Virus record (IMG/VR): IMGVR_UViG_3300042484_002671
Location: 1 to 59,480 of that record
Direction: 5' to 3' (one strand)
Length of the DNA stretch: 59,480 bases
DNA from: a virus
Shown: positions 42,609 through 50,601 of the stretch, one piece after another
Numbering within the stretch: the stretch's first letter is position 1
Layout of the letters: each line of letters opens with the position of its first letter
Notes under the pieces: model-generated
Database searches by the model: none
The model's input: the letters and a program-made list of their open reading frames with translations, nothing else
Told to the model about the DNA's origin: nothing
Position numbers and translations under genes: made by a program

Positions 42609-44274
42609 TATAACATTAGTAACAGGTATTTGGGATATCGGAAGAGGTGAATTGACCGAAGGATGGTCAAGACCTTATCAACATTATTTAGATAAGTTTG
42701 AAAAACTTTTAGAGGTTGAAGAAAACTTAATAATCTTTGGAGACGAAGAATTAAAAGAATTTGTTTTTGAAAGAAGAAGTTCTAAAACCACTCAGTTTAT
42801 TGTAAGGCCATTAAGTTGGTTTACTAATTCAGAGTTTTTCCCAATGATTCAAAAAATAAGAACAAATCCAGAATGGTATAATCAAGTTGGTTGGTTAAAA
42901 GAATCTACTCAAGCAAGATTAGATAATTACAATCCATTAGTTATGTCTAAAGTTTTTTTATTACATGATGCTAAAATAATGGACCAATTTGATTCAGAAT
43001 ATATGTTTTGGATTGATGGTGGTTTAACAAATACAGTTCATCCAGGATACTTTACTCATGATAAAGTATTAAATAATTTATCAAAATATATTTCAAAATT
43101 TTCATTTGTTAGTTTTCCATATGGTGCTGAGACTGAAATACATGGATTCAATTATCCTAAATTAAATGCTCTTGCTGGAGCCAAAGTTACCAAAGTTTCT
43201 AGAGGAGGATTTTTTGGTGGACCAAAACATACAATAGGAGATATCAATGGAATTTATTATGGGTTACTTAAATCTACATTAGAAGATGGATACATGGGTA
43301 CTGAAGAATCAATTTTCAGTATTATGACTTATAAACATTCGGATATGATTAACTATTTTGAAATTGAATCAAATGGTTTAATCGGAACATTTTTTGAAAA
43401 TTTAAAAAACGATGAGCTCAAAGTTAAAAGTGAAAATACAGAAAAAGTTAGTAATACTTTGGACCCAAACAAAGTTGGATTGTATGTTATTACATTCAAT
43501 AGTCCAAAACAATTTAGAACTCTTATTGATTCTATGTTGGCATATGATAAGGACTACATACTAAAAACTAAAAAGTTTTTGTTAGATAATTCAAGTGACT
43601 TATCAACTACCGAAGAATACTTAACAATTTGTGAAGAATTTGGATTTGAACATATTAAGAAAGATAATTTAGGTATATGTGGTGGTAGACAATGGATTGC
43701 CGAACATTTTGATAAAACCGATTTAGATTATTATTTATTTTTCGAAGATGATATGTTCTTCTTTCCAAATGAGGGGACATCCTGTAGAAATGGATTTAAT
43801 AGATACGTTCCAAATTTATATACAAAGTCTTTAGAAATTATTAAGAAAGAAAATTTTGATTTTTTAAAGATGAATTATTCTGAGTTTTATGGAGACAATG
43901 GAACTCAGTGGGCTTGGTATAATGTGCCTCAACATGTAAGAGATGAATTTTGGCCAGGTAAACCAAGACTTCCAGAAATGGGACTTGACCCTAATGCACC
44001 AAAAACAGAATTCCATGCTGTGTTATCCCACAAGGGTGTTCCATATGCGGTTGGTGACGTTTATTATTGTAATTGGCCTCAGATTGTTAGTAGGCCAGGA
44101 AACAAAAAAATGTTTTTAGATACAACATGGGCACATCCGTTTGAACAAACATGGATGAGTCATATGTATCAGTTAGTTAAAAAAGATGAGTTATACCCTG
44201 GATTGTTACTTATGACACCAACAGAACACGATAGATTCGAACATTATAACAGAGAGTTGCGTAAAGAATCATAA
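42601..44274 (+). CDS. Two-domain glycosyltransferase (YibB-like plus GT2-like)
   Basis: 557 residues. Residues 1-270 are related in layout to the preceding protein (TLVTGIWDIGRGEL, MFWIDGGLTNTVHPG). Residues ~295-557 form a second GT-A domain (GLYVITFNSPKQFRTLIDSM, YYLFFEDDMFFFPN near 380). The gene probably arose by fusion after duplication of the YibB-like domain. It ends the glycosyltransferase operon. Confidence 0.65.
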   Translation: MSNITLVTGIWDIGRGELTEGWSRPYQHYLDKFEKLLEVEENLIIFGDEELKEFVFERRSSKTTQFIVRPLSWFTNSEFFPMIQKIRTNPEWYNQVGWLKESTQARLDNYNPLVMSKVFLLHDAKIMDQFDSEYMFWIDGGLTNTVHPGYFTHDKVLNNLSKYISKFSFVSFPYGAETEIHGFNYPKLNALAGAKVTKVSRGGFFGGPKHTIGDINGIYYGLLKSTLEDGYMGTEESIFSIMTYKHSDMINYFEIESNGLIGTFFENLKNDELKVKSENTEKVSNTLDPNKVGLYVITFNSPKQFRTLIDSMLAYDKDYILKTKKFLLDNSSDLSTTEEYLTICEEFGFEHIKKDNLGICGGRQWIAEHFDKTDLDYYLFFEDDMFFFPNEGTSCRNGFNRYVPNLYTKSLEIIKKENFDFLKMNYSEFYGDNGTQWAWYNVPQHVRDEFWPGKPRLPEMGLDPNAPKTEFHAVLSHKGVPYAVGDVYYCNWPQIVSRPGNKKMFLDTTWAHPFEQTWMSHMYQLVKKDELYPGLLLMTPTEHDRFEHYNRELRKES

Positions 44275-44279
44275 CAGTA

Positions 44280-44286
44280 TATTTAT
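44280..44286 (+). promoter_or_regulatory. TATTTAT element (candidate late promoter)
   Basis: TATTTATTGTTATG: the element ends 4 bases before the ATG at 44291. Confidence 0.6.
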
Positions 44287-44290
44287 TGTT

Positions 44291-44668
44291 ATGGAATTTT
44301 ATATAAAAAAGAATGCAACTTTACCTGTATTAAAAATGCAGGTTGTAAAAGACGGAAGGTCGGGTTATTTGCAACTTATGCAAGACTTGGAAGTTTCTAC
44401 TATATTTTTCACTATGGTTGAGGTAGAAACTGGAATTCCTAAAATTGTTTCTGCTCCTGCTGAAATTGTAAATTTGATTTTACCTGAAGGTGCTGACCCC
44501 GAGTATTACATTTATTTTAAATTTACTGCAAGAGATACAAATACTCCTGGTAGATACCAAGGTCAATTTTTAATTAAAAACGACGAAGGAAATTTAATTC
44601 TACCAATCAGAGAGGAACTTTATATTAATATCCAAGATAGTTTTATTTCAGAAACTGCTTGTTGTTAA
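44291..44668 (+). CDS. BppU-like structural protein, 125 aa
   Basis: A beta-sandwich pattern (FYIKKNATLPVLKMQVV, YYIYFKFTARDTNTPGRYQG, QFLIKNDEGNLILPIRE) seen in phage tail-fibre attachment proteins of the BppU N-terminal type and in conserved proteins of this phage group. The C-terminus ends in Cys-Cys. A TATTTAT element directly precedes it. It is probably a virion component. Confidence 0.55.
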   Translation: MEFYIKKNATLPVLKMQVVKDGRSGYLQLMQDLEVSTIFFTMVEVETGIPKIVSAPAEIVNLILPEGADPEYYIYFKFTARDTNTPGRYQGQFLIKNDEGNLILPIREELYINIQDSFISETACC

Positions 44669-44700
44669 TTTGATTAACCAATTTAATTTTCTATATTTAT
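44669..44700 (+). promoter_or_regulatory. Host-type promoter with overlapping TATTTAT element
   Basis: TTTG (44669-44672), 19 bases, TATATTTA (44692-44699). This matches the Bacteroidota consensus except for the last base of the -7 box. TATTTAT (44694-44700) overlaps it. The DNA polymerase gene could therefore be read by host sigma early and by phage sigma later. Confidence 0.55.
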
Positions 44701-44705
44701 GTAAG

Positions 44706-44735
44706 ATGAGTAAGGTAAACTTCACAATAATGTGA
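44706..44735 (+). CDS. Possible 9-codon leader peptide before DNA polymerase
   Basis: ATG at 44706 lies 5 bases after the promoter element, the same spacing as real starts elsewhere in the window. It encodes MSKVNFTIM and stops at 44733-44735, 28 bases before the polymerase ATG. It could be a regulatory upstream ORF or chance. Confidence 0.3.
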   Translation: MSKVNFTIM

Positions 44736-44763
44736 TTGCCAATAAACCACTCGTATATTACAT

Positions 44764-47562
44764 ATGTTTACAGACCAAGATATTGAATCGTTCCTACATG
44801 GAAACGACCCCGAAGAATTTATAGTCGCTATCGAATACGACTATCGCGAGAACTGCATTTACAAAATCAAAGAAATCCCTGGTAAAGGAAAAGAAATCCG
44901 AAAAGATACATTCACACCATTTGCGTGGGTTGGTGACTTGCGTGAGATTAACTTTTATAATGGTTCAAAAGCAGCTCAGAAAGATGCTATGACCAAACAT
45001 GGTATCATGATTGAAAAGTTAGAAACCCATGGTAATGAGAGATTACAAAAGGGTATGACTTTTATGGTTAAATCCTTAAAAGGTTATAGAGAACTAATCC
45101 AATTCTTTAGAGAAGGTGGGTGTGACCCATGGGGAGATAATACTAAAGATAAGGTGATGGTTCTACCTCCTGTAGAACAATATTTAATTTCAAAAGAAAA
45201 AAGACTATTCAAAGGTTTTGAAAACTATGAAGAGGTTACTCGTCTTGTATTTGACTTAGAGACGACTGCACTTGAACCTAAGGACGGTCGTATCTTCATG
45301 ATTGGAATTAAAACTAATAAAGGTTATCACAAAGTGATTGAATGTATGGATGAATCTGAAGAGAGAAATGCCATCATTGAATTTTTCAACGTGATTAATG
45401 AACTTAAGCCGAGTATTATTGGTGGGTATAATTCAGCAAACTTCGACTGGCATTGGATATTCGAAAGATGTAGAATCTTAAATATTGACCCAAAGAAGAT
45501 TTGTAAATCATTACACCCTGAACATTCTTTCACAAGAAAAGATAGTATGTTAAAACTTGCCAATGAGGTTGAGAACTTTACTCAGACTTCTATTTGGGGT
45601 TACAACGTTATTGATATTATTCATGCCGTTCGTAGAGCTCAGGCAATTAATTCAAGTATTAAAGCTGCGGGTTTGAAATACATTACCCAATTCATTAATG
45701 CCGAAGCACCTGACCGTGTATACATTGACCATTCAGATATTGGACCATTCTATACAAAGAAAGAAAATTATTGGTTAAATACTCAAAACGGTAAGTACAA
45801 GAAAGTCGGTGTTGATTCTAAGATTGATGACGCTTGTTCTAAACGTTCAGATGTTTATAATCAGATTGCTGGTGACAAGTTAGTTGAGATGTATCTTGAT
45901 GATGACTTAGATGAAACTCTAAAGGTTGACCAAGAGTTTAACCAAGGTTCGTTCTTGTTGGCTGCGATGATTCCAACAACATATGAAAGAGTATCCACAA
46001 TGGGTACCGCAACATTATGGAAAATGTTAATGTTGGCTTGGTCTTATAAACATGGACTTGCAATACCTGCCAAAGAATCCAAGACAGACTTCGTAGGAGG
46101 TCTTTCTCGACTACTTAAAGTTGGTTATAGTAAGAACGTACTTAAGCTCGATTTCTCGTCTCTATACCCTTCTATTCAATTAGTACACGATGTATTCCCT
46201 GACTGTGATGTTACAGGCGCAATGAAAGGAATGTTAAGTTATTTCCGTAACACCCGTATCAAATACAAACAACTTGCCGAAGAGTTTTATAATGTTGACC
46301 GTAAGAAATCTGAATCATATGGTAATAAACAATTACCGATTAAGATTTTCATTAACTCGATGTTTGGTGCGTTGTCCGCTCCACAAGTATTTGCTTGGGG
46401 TGACATGTATATGGGAGAACAAATCACTTGTACAGGTAGACAATATCTTCGTCAGATGATTAGATTCTTTATGACCAAGGGATATGTTCCATTGGTAATG
46501 GATACGGATGGTGTAAACTTCTCGACTCCTGATGAGGCAAAAGACCGAGTTTATGTTGGTCGTGGTTTGAATTGGAAGGTTGAATTAGGTAAAGAATATT
46601 ATGGACCTGAGGCTGATGTTGCGGAGTATAACGATATCTTTATGAGAGGTGAGATGGCTCTTGATACCGATGGGGTATGGCCGTCTTGTATTAACTTGGC
46701 TCGTAAGAACTATGCCGTTATGGATTCCAAGGGTAAAATTAAGTTAACAGGTAATAGTATTAAATCGAAGAAACTTCCATTGTATATTGAAACGTTTTTA
46801 GATAAGGGTATTAAAATGTTATTACAAGGTGATGGTAAGGCATTTGTTGAATATTATTATGAATATCTTCAAATCATATTTGACAAAAAGATTCCATTAA
46901 GTAAGATTGCTCAGAGAGCTAAAGTTAAATTAAGTCTTGATGATTATACTAAAAGGTTAACTACAAAGACTAAATCTGGTAATAGTATGAGTAGAATGGC
47001 TCACATGGAATTAGCATTAAAAAATAATTTAAATGTAAATTTAGGTGATGTTATTTTGTATGTTAACAACGGAACTAAGTCATCTCAAGGAGATGTTCAA
47101 AAGATGACTGTAAAACAAATTAAAGATACGAATGCTTATAACGCCCTTATGAATCCTAAATCAAAACCTGTAACTGATGGTGTTATGGTAAACTGTTATA
47201 TGTTGGATAAAGATATATTAGATAATGACCCTGATTTAACTGGTGATTATAATGTACCAAGAGCAATTGCAACATTTAATAAAAGAATTGAACCTTTAAT
47301 GGTCGTCTTTAAAGATGAGGTTAGAAATGCTTTAATTGTTAATGACCCTGCAGATAGAGGTATTTTTACAACAACTCAGTGTGAACTTATCAACGGTCAC
47401 CCATTAGATGAAGGTTCCCAAGATAAATTACAAGAAGATGTTTTGGATATTACCGAACAGGAATTAAGTTATTGGGCAAAAAGAGGGTTAAATCCTTTTT
47501 ATATGTACCACTTAGCCGAAGAGGGTTGGAAAGAAAAATTAGGATTGCTTCAAACCGTCTGA
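44764..47562 (+). CDS. DNA polymerase, family B
   Basis: 932 residues, T4 gp43 type. Exonuclease motifs: FDLETT (Exo I, ~164), YNSANFDW (Exo II) and YLDDD (Exo III). Polymerase motifs: DFSSLYPS (A, Asp463), K527 with NSMFG (B, Phe in place of the more usual Tyr) and DTDG (C, 580-583). All catalytic Asp residues are present, so it should be a proofreading replicative polymerase. Its 3' end overlaps a convergent gene by 24 bases. No intein is visible. Confidence 0.95.
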   Translation: MFTDQDIESFLHGNDPEEFIVAIEYDYRENCIYKIKEIPGKGKEIRKDTFTPFAWVGDLREINFYNGSKAAQKDAMTKHGIMIEKLETHGNERLQKGMTFMVKSLKGYRELIQFFREGGCDPWGDNTKDKVMVLPPVEQYLISKEKRLFKGFENYEEVTRLVFDLETTALEPKDGRIFMIGIKTNKGYHKVIECMDESEERNAIIEFFNVINELKPSIIGGYNSANFDWHWIFERCRILNIDPKKICKSLHPEHSFTRKDSMLKLANEVENFTQTSIWGYNVIDIIHAVRRAQAINSSIKAAGLKYITQFINAEAPDRVYIDHSDIGPFYTKKENYWLNTQNGKYKKVGVDSKIDDACSKRSDVYNQIAGDKLVEMYLDDDLDETLKVDQEFNQGSFLLAAMIPTTYERVSTMGTATLWKMLMLAWSYKHGLAIPAKESKTDFVGGLSRLLKVGYSKNVLKLDFSSLYPSIQLVHDVFPDCDVTGAMKGMLSYFRNTRIKYKQLAEEFYNVDRKKSESYGNKQLPIKIFINSMFGALSAPQVFAWGDMYMGEQITCTGRQYLRQMIRFFMTKGYVPLVMDTDGVNFSTPDEAKDRVYVGRGLNWKVELGKEYYGPEADVAEYNDIFMRGEMALDTDGVWPSCINLARKNYAVMDSKGKIKLTGNSIKSKKLPLYIETFLDKGIKMLLQGDGKAFVEYYYEYLQIIFDKKIPLSKIAQRAKVKLSLDDYTKRLTTKTKSGNSMSRMAHMELALKNNLNVNLGDVILYVNNGTKSSQGDVQKMTVKQIKDTNAYNALMNPKSKPVTDGVMVNCYMLDKDILDNDPDLTGDYNVPRAIATFNKRIEPLMVVFKDEVRNALIVNDPADRGIFTTTQCELINGHPLDEGSQDKLQEDVLDITEQELSYWAKRGLNPFYMYHLAEEGWKEKLGLLQTV

Positions 47563-47874
47563 TGATAGAATATACCAACTTCCACCCATAAATCTAAATT
47601 CAATACAAGCGTACTTATCAGCGACTATTTCGTCATAGTCTTCATCAATTTTACCGATGTCTGGTTTGATTGTAAGTCTTGTCATTGATTTAACAACAAT
47701 ATGGTCTGTAGTTGTAGAATCTAAAATAACTGTAGAGTCAGAAACTCCTTTAATCACAATACAGGATTCACCGTTTGTTTTATATTCTGATTCAGATACT
47801 ATAGAAATTTCTGAGGTGTCTACAACAAACCCGTTGATTACCTTTCTTGATGGTATTGTTTTTATTATTGCCAT
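47539..47874 (-). CDS. Unknown 111-aa probable virion protein
   Basis: A beta-rich small protein (IVIKGVSDSTVILDSTTTDHIVVKSM, then a Trp-containing end FRFMGGSWYIL) with the regular strand pattern of short beta-helix or capsid-decoration proteins. It lies 4 bases after the neck-like gene, so they are co-transcribed. Its end overlaps the polymerase gene by 24 bases. Confidence 0.5.
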   Translation of the reverse strand: MAIIKTIPSRKVINGFVVDTSEISIVSESEYKTNGESCIVIKGVSDSTVILDSTTTDHIVVKSMTRLTIKPDIGKIDEDYDEIVADKYACIEFRFMGGSWYILSSDGLKQS

Positions 47875-47878
47875 AAAA

Positions 47879-49003
47879 TTAAATTACATATATTTGACGA
47901 GGCATTGCTCTGAACTTCATTTGTTTGTTCAAATTTTCTGCGATTAACGCTTCTCGTTCCATTACTTTATCGGGTCTCATTCTTGTCAACCATCCTTCAG
48001 CACCTGTAAGTTCATCAATAAGTTTGGTTTTTTCGTCTTTAGCTTCAGTAAGTAAACTCTGATAATCCATTATAATTTCAGAATCAGGTGTTTTTAAGTT
48101 ACCACTATACTTACCTCTAACTCTCGCTAAAGTTTCTTTACAATAAGCTGTAAACCATCTTCTTACCCATTGTTGACCAGGGACATTTAAGTCCTCCCAA
48201 CTAAGTGATTCGATTGGAACATCTGTAGGTAATTTAATAATATCAGGATTGTTTTTGAGACAATCTGCTCTACTATCAGGCTCAACATCATAATACCAAT
48301 ACCATACGGCTTTACCAACATATTGACTATAACTAGACCAATTAAATTTGCCGCCAGGAGTGTTCATTAGGTGAATTAACTTTTTACCGTCAGGTAATCC
48401 TGTTATTCTATATGTCATTGAACCTCCCAATATTCTATTAAGAATATTTGATTCTTGCATTCTAATTAAGTAATCAAACCCTGACATCATAAAATAAGAA
48501 CCTTGATTACCCATTTGGGCGAATCCCGCTTGGTCGGCACCTAAACCAATACCACCAAAACCACCAGCCATACCACCTATTCCAAATGCTGTCCAAGGTT
48601 GGTCACTAAACCATAATAGTTCGTTAACCTCTCTACCTGCAGGAATTTCATATGTTTGAACATTTTTTTCAAGAACAAAATAATCTTTCTTTAAAACCCA
48701 CGGACCTTCAGTTTGAAGACCAACAATTTTGGAATATGAATAGCTAAACTGTTGTTCAAAATCCATAGTTCTTGTAACTAACGCTCTTGCAACAGACCTT
48801 TCATTCATATTCAAGTTAACTAAGTTAACCCATTGAGAATCAATTAACCATTGTAGGATATACTCTTCGTAATCCCCAATTGCTAATTCCATTAACGAAT
48901 CCATCATCTCATCTTCAAGTTCAACACTTCTTAGTGGTGCACCTAACTGATGTTTGATTCTCGTATATATCCTACTTCTTTCTGGTTCTGGTAATACTGC
49001 CAT
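47879..49003 (-). CDS. Neck-like head-tail joining protein
   Basis: 374 residues. The start (RSRIYTRIKHQLGAPLRSVELEDEMMDSLMELAIGDYEEYI) follows the pattern of T4 gp13/gp14-type neck proteins, with 'R..LG.P...VEL.DE.....L..A...Y'. The middle is Gly/Met-rich (GGMAGGFGGIGLG). The C-terminal ~90 residues are helical with a conserved RGKYSGNLKTPDSEI. The TATTTAT element directly before it supports late expression. Confidence 0.55.
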   Translation of the reverse strand: MAVLPEPERSRIYTRIKHQLGAPLRSVELEDEMMDSLMELAIGDYEEYILQWLIDSQWVNLVNLNMNERSVARALVTRTMDFEQQFSYSYSKIVGLQTEGPWVLKKDYFVLEKNVQTYEIPAGREVNELLWFSDQPWTAFGIGGMAGGFGGIGLGADQAGFAQMGNQGSYFMMSGFDYLIRMQESNILNRILGGSMTYRITGLPDGKKLIHLMNTPGGKFNWSSYSQYVGKAVWYWYYDVEPDSRADCLKNNPDIIKLPTDVPIESLSWEDLNVPGQQWVRRWFTAYCKETLARVRGKYSGNLKTPDSEIIMDYQSLLTEAKDEKTKLIDELTGAEGWLTRMRPDKVMEREALIAENLNKQMKFRAMPRQIYVI

Positions 49004-49007
49004 GTCA

Positions 49008-49014
49008 ATAAATA
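49008..49014 (-). promoter_or_regulatory. TATTTAT element (candidate late promoter)
   Basis: Minus-strand TATTTATTGACATG: the element ends 4 bases before the ATG at 49003. Confidence 0.6.
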
Positions 49015-49020
49015 TCTTAA

Positions 49021-50559
49021 CTATTCTATTTTATGAATTAATGAACTCTCATTAAACACATATTGATTATGATTTTTAATCGGGTTGTTTTCAAAAATCA
49101 AAATCTCGTTTGATTTTGTATTAATAAATATCAACCAATCAACATCGTACGGTTTAACATTTCCTGTATCTTTTACAGTAATTTTTCCATCTTCGTTTAT
49201 TATTCTTGAAAATGGTTTAACCTGAGCGGTATATCTTGTTTCATTTAAAGTAATTGTTAAATCAACACCAAGGAGTGCGTCGGTTTTTTGACCATGTCCT
49301 CCAGTCTTTTCAAGTTTTGCGGAATCCCCAAAATATTTTTCAATTTTAATTAAAACATCATCTTCAGATTTTTGTCCTCTATCCCACAATTTTTTTAATA
49401 CTTTAATTATGTTAATAAACTCCTCGTTGTTTTTTGTGAATATTTCTGTTTTGAAATGATACAACGCATTCATTAATCTGTTAATCTCTTTAATGGTTCT
49501 ATTTTCTTTTTTAGAAAAATCAAATTTCTTTTCAGGTCTACCTATTTTTTCAATTTGAGTATTAATTGCTTTGGTTAATAAACAAAAAGTGTTGAAGTTT
49601 GTGTTTAGGTTATTTAAAATAGACCTTCCTTCTTTAGACTCTAATCCATAAAACCCTGACATTTCTTTATTTGTACTATCAACCCAAAATTGACTAAACA
49701 CTTCTTTTAAAGCATTAGTTACTCCGTCTTGGTATATTCTCTTAATGTTTGAATTATTAATAAGTTCTCTGTAGAATTGAACTTCCTTGGCGTCACAAAA
49801 TTTTGCCTCTTTGGATTCTGTTATCAACTTTTCTAACTTAACGGATTCTACTAATTTAGTTTCCGTTTTCATTTCATATAACTTGGAAACAAATTCCCAG
49901 TTTACAACTTTCCAAAAGTTAACAATATATTCGTCTCGCTTGTTTCTATACTTCAAGTAGTAAGCGTGTTCCCATAAGTCTAACCCTAATATTGGAAACC
50001 CACCACCTTCAATCACATTCATTAAAGGATTGTCTTGATTTGGAGTCGACATAATCTTTAATGTGTTCTTGGCAGTAAGGACTAACCATACCCACCCTGA
50101 ACCGAATCTATCTTTGGCAACAGTATCAAATTGTTTCTTGAACGCAGTGAAACTTCCGAATTGTTTTGTGATTTTTTTAAGTAATTCTCCTTCTAATTTC
50201 TTTGGAGTTGGTGTTAACATATTCCAAAACAATGCGTGGTTAAATGCTCCTCCTGCGTTGTTTCTTATTGTCTTATCAAAACGACTTATTGTTTTGATTA
50301 TTTGTTCTAACTCTAAATCCCCGTATTTCTTTTTATTTAAAGCGTCATTCAATTTATCCACATATCCCTTATAATGTTTGTTATAGTGAAAGTTCATTGT
50401 CTCGGGGTCAATAAACTGTTTCAGGGCTGAGTAAGAATAGGGTAATTTTTCTATTCCTATTTTTTTCATTTCGTTAATCAACAACTCTTTTTCTTTTGTG
50501 ATGTGGTTTTCAAGTATTTGTGTTTCGAGTTGTTGGATTTTCTCTTTTATTTTTTTCAT
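49021..50559 (-). CDS. Fe/Mn superoxide dismutase fused to a possible PD-(D/E)xK domain
   Basis: 512 residues. Residues ~36-228 are a complete Fe/Mn superoxide dismutase: LPYSYSALKQFIDPETMNFH, NNAGGAFNHALFW, GSGWVWLV and LDLWEHAYYLKY, with metal ligands His58, His108, Asp194 and His198 all present. An extra helical ~35 residues precede it. Residues ~240-512 are not part of any dismutase. They begin with a helical region (240-400) and end with TDALLGVDLTI (426-436) and YTAQVKPF (443-450), which fits a D ... QxK version of the PD-(D/E)xK nuclease core. A TATTTAT element precedes the gene. Confidence 0.8.
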   Translation of the reverse strand: MKKIKEKIQQLETQILENHITKEKELLINEMKKIGIEKLPYSYSALKQFIDPETMNFHYNKHYKGYVDKLNDALNKKKYGDLELEQIIKTISRFDKTIRNNAGGAFNHALFWNMLTPTPKKLEGELLKKITKQFGSFTAFKKQFDTVAKDRFGSGWVWLVLTAKNTLKIMSTPNQDNPLMNVIEGGGFPILGLDLWEHAYYLKYRNKRDEYIVNFWKVVNWEFVSKLYEMKTETKLVESVKLEKLITESKEAKFCDAKEVQFYRELINNSNIKRIYQDGVTNALKEVFSQFWVDSTNKEMSGFYGLESKEGRSILNNLNTNFNTFCLLTKAINTQIEKIGRPEKKFDFSKKENRTIKEINRLMNALYHFKTEIFTKNNEEFINIIKVLKKLWDRGQKSEDDVLIKIEKYFGDSAKLEKTGGHGQKTDALLGVDLTITLNETRYTAQVKPFSRIINEDGKITVKDTGNVKPYDVDWLIFINTKSNEILIFENNPIKNHNQYVFNESSLIHKIE

Positions 50560-50581
50560 AATTTTGGATTATCCATTTCAT

Positions 50582-50588
50582 ATAAATA
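50582..50588 (-). promoter_or_regulatory. TATTTAT element (candidate late promoter)
   Basis: Minus-strand TATTTATA lies 22 bases upstream of the ATG at 50559, in the 42-base gap after the helicase gene. Confidence 0.5.
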
Positions 50589-50601
50589 ATCCAGATTTTC
50601 T

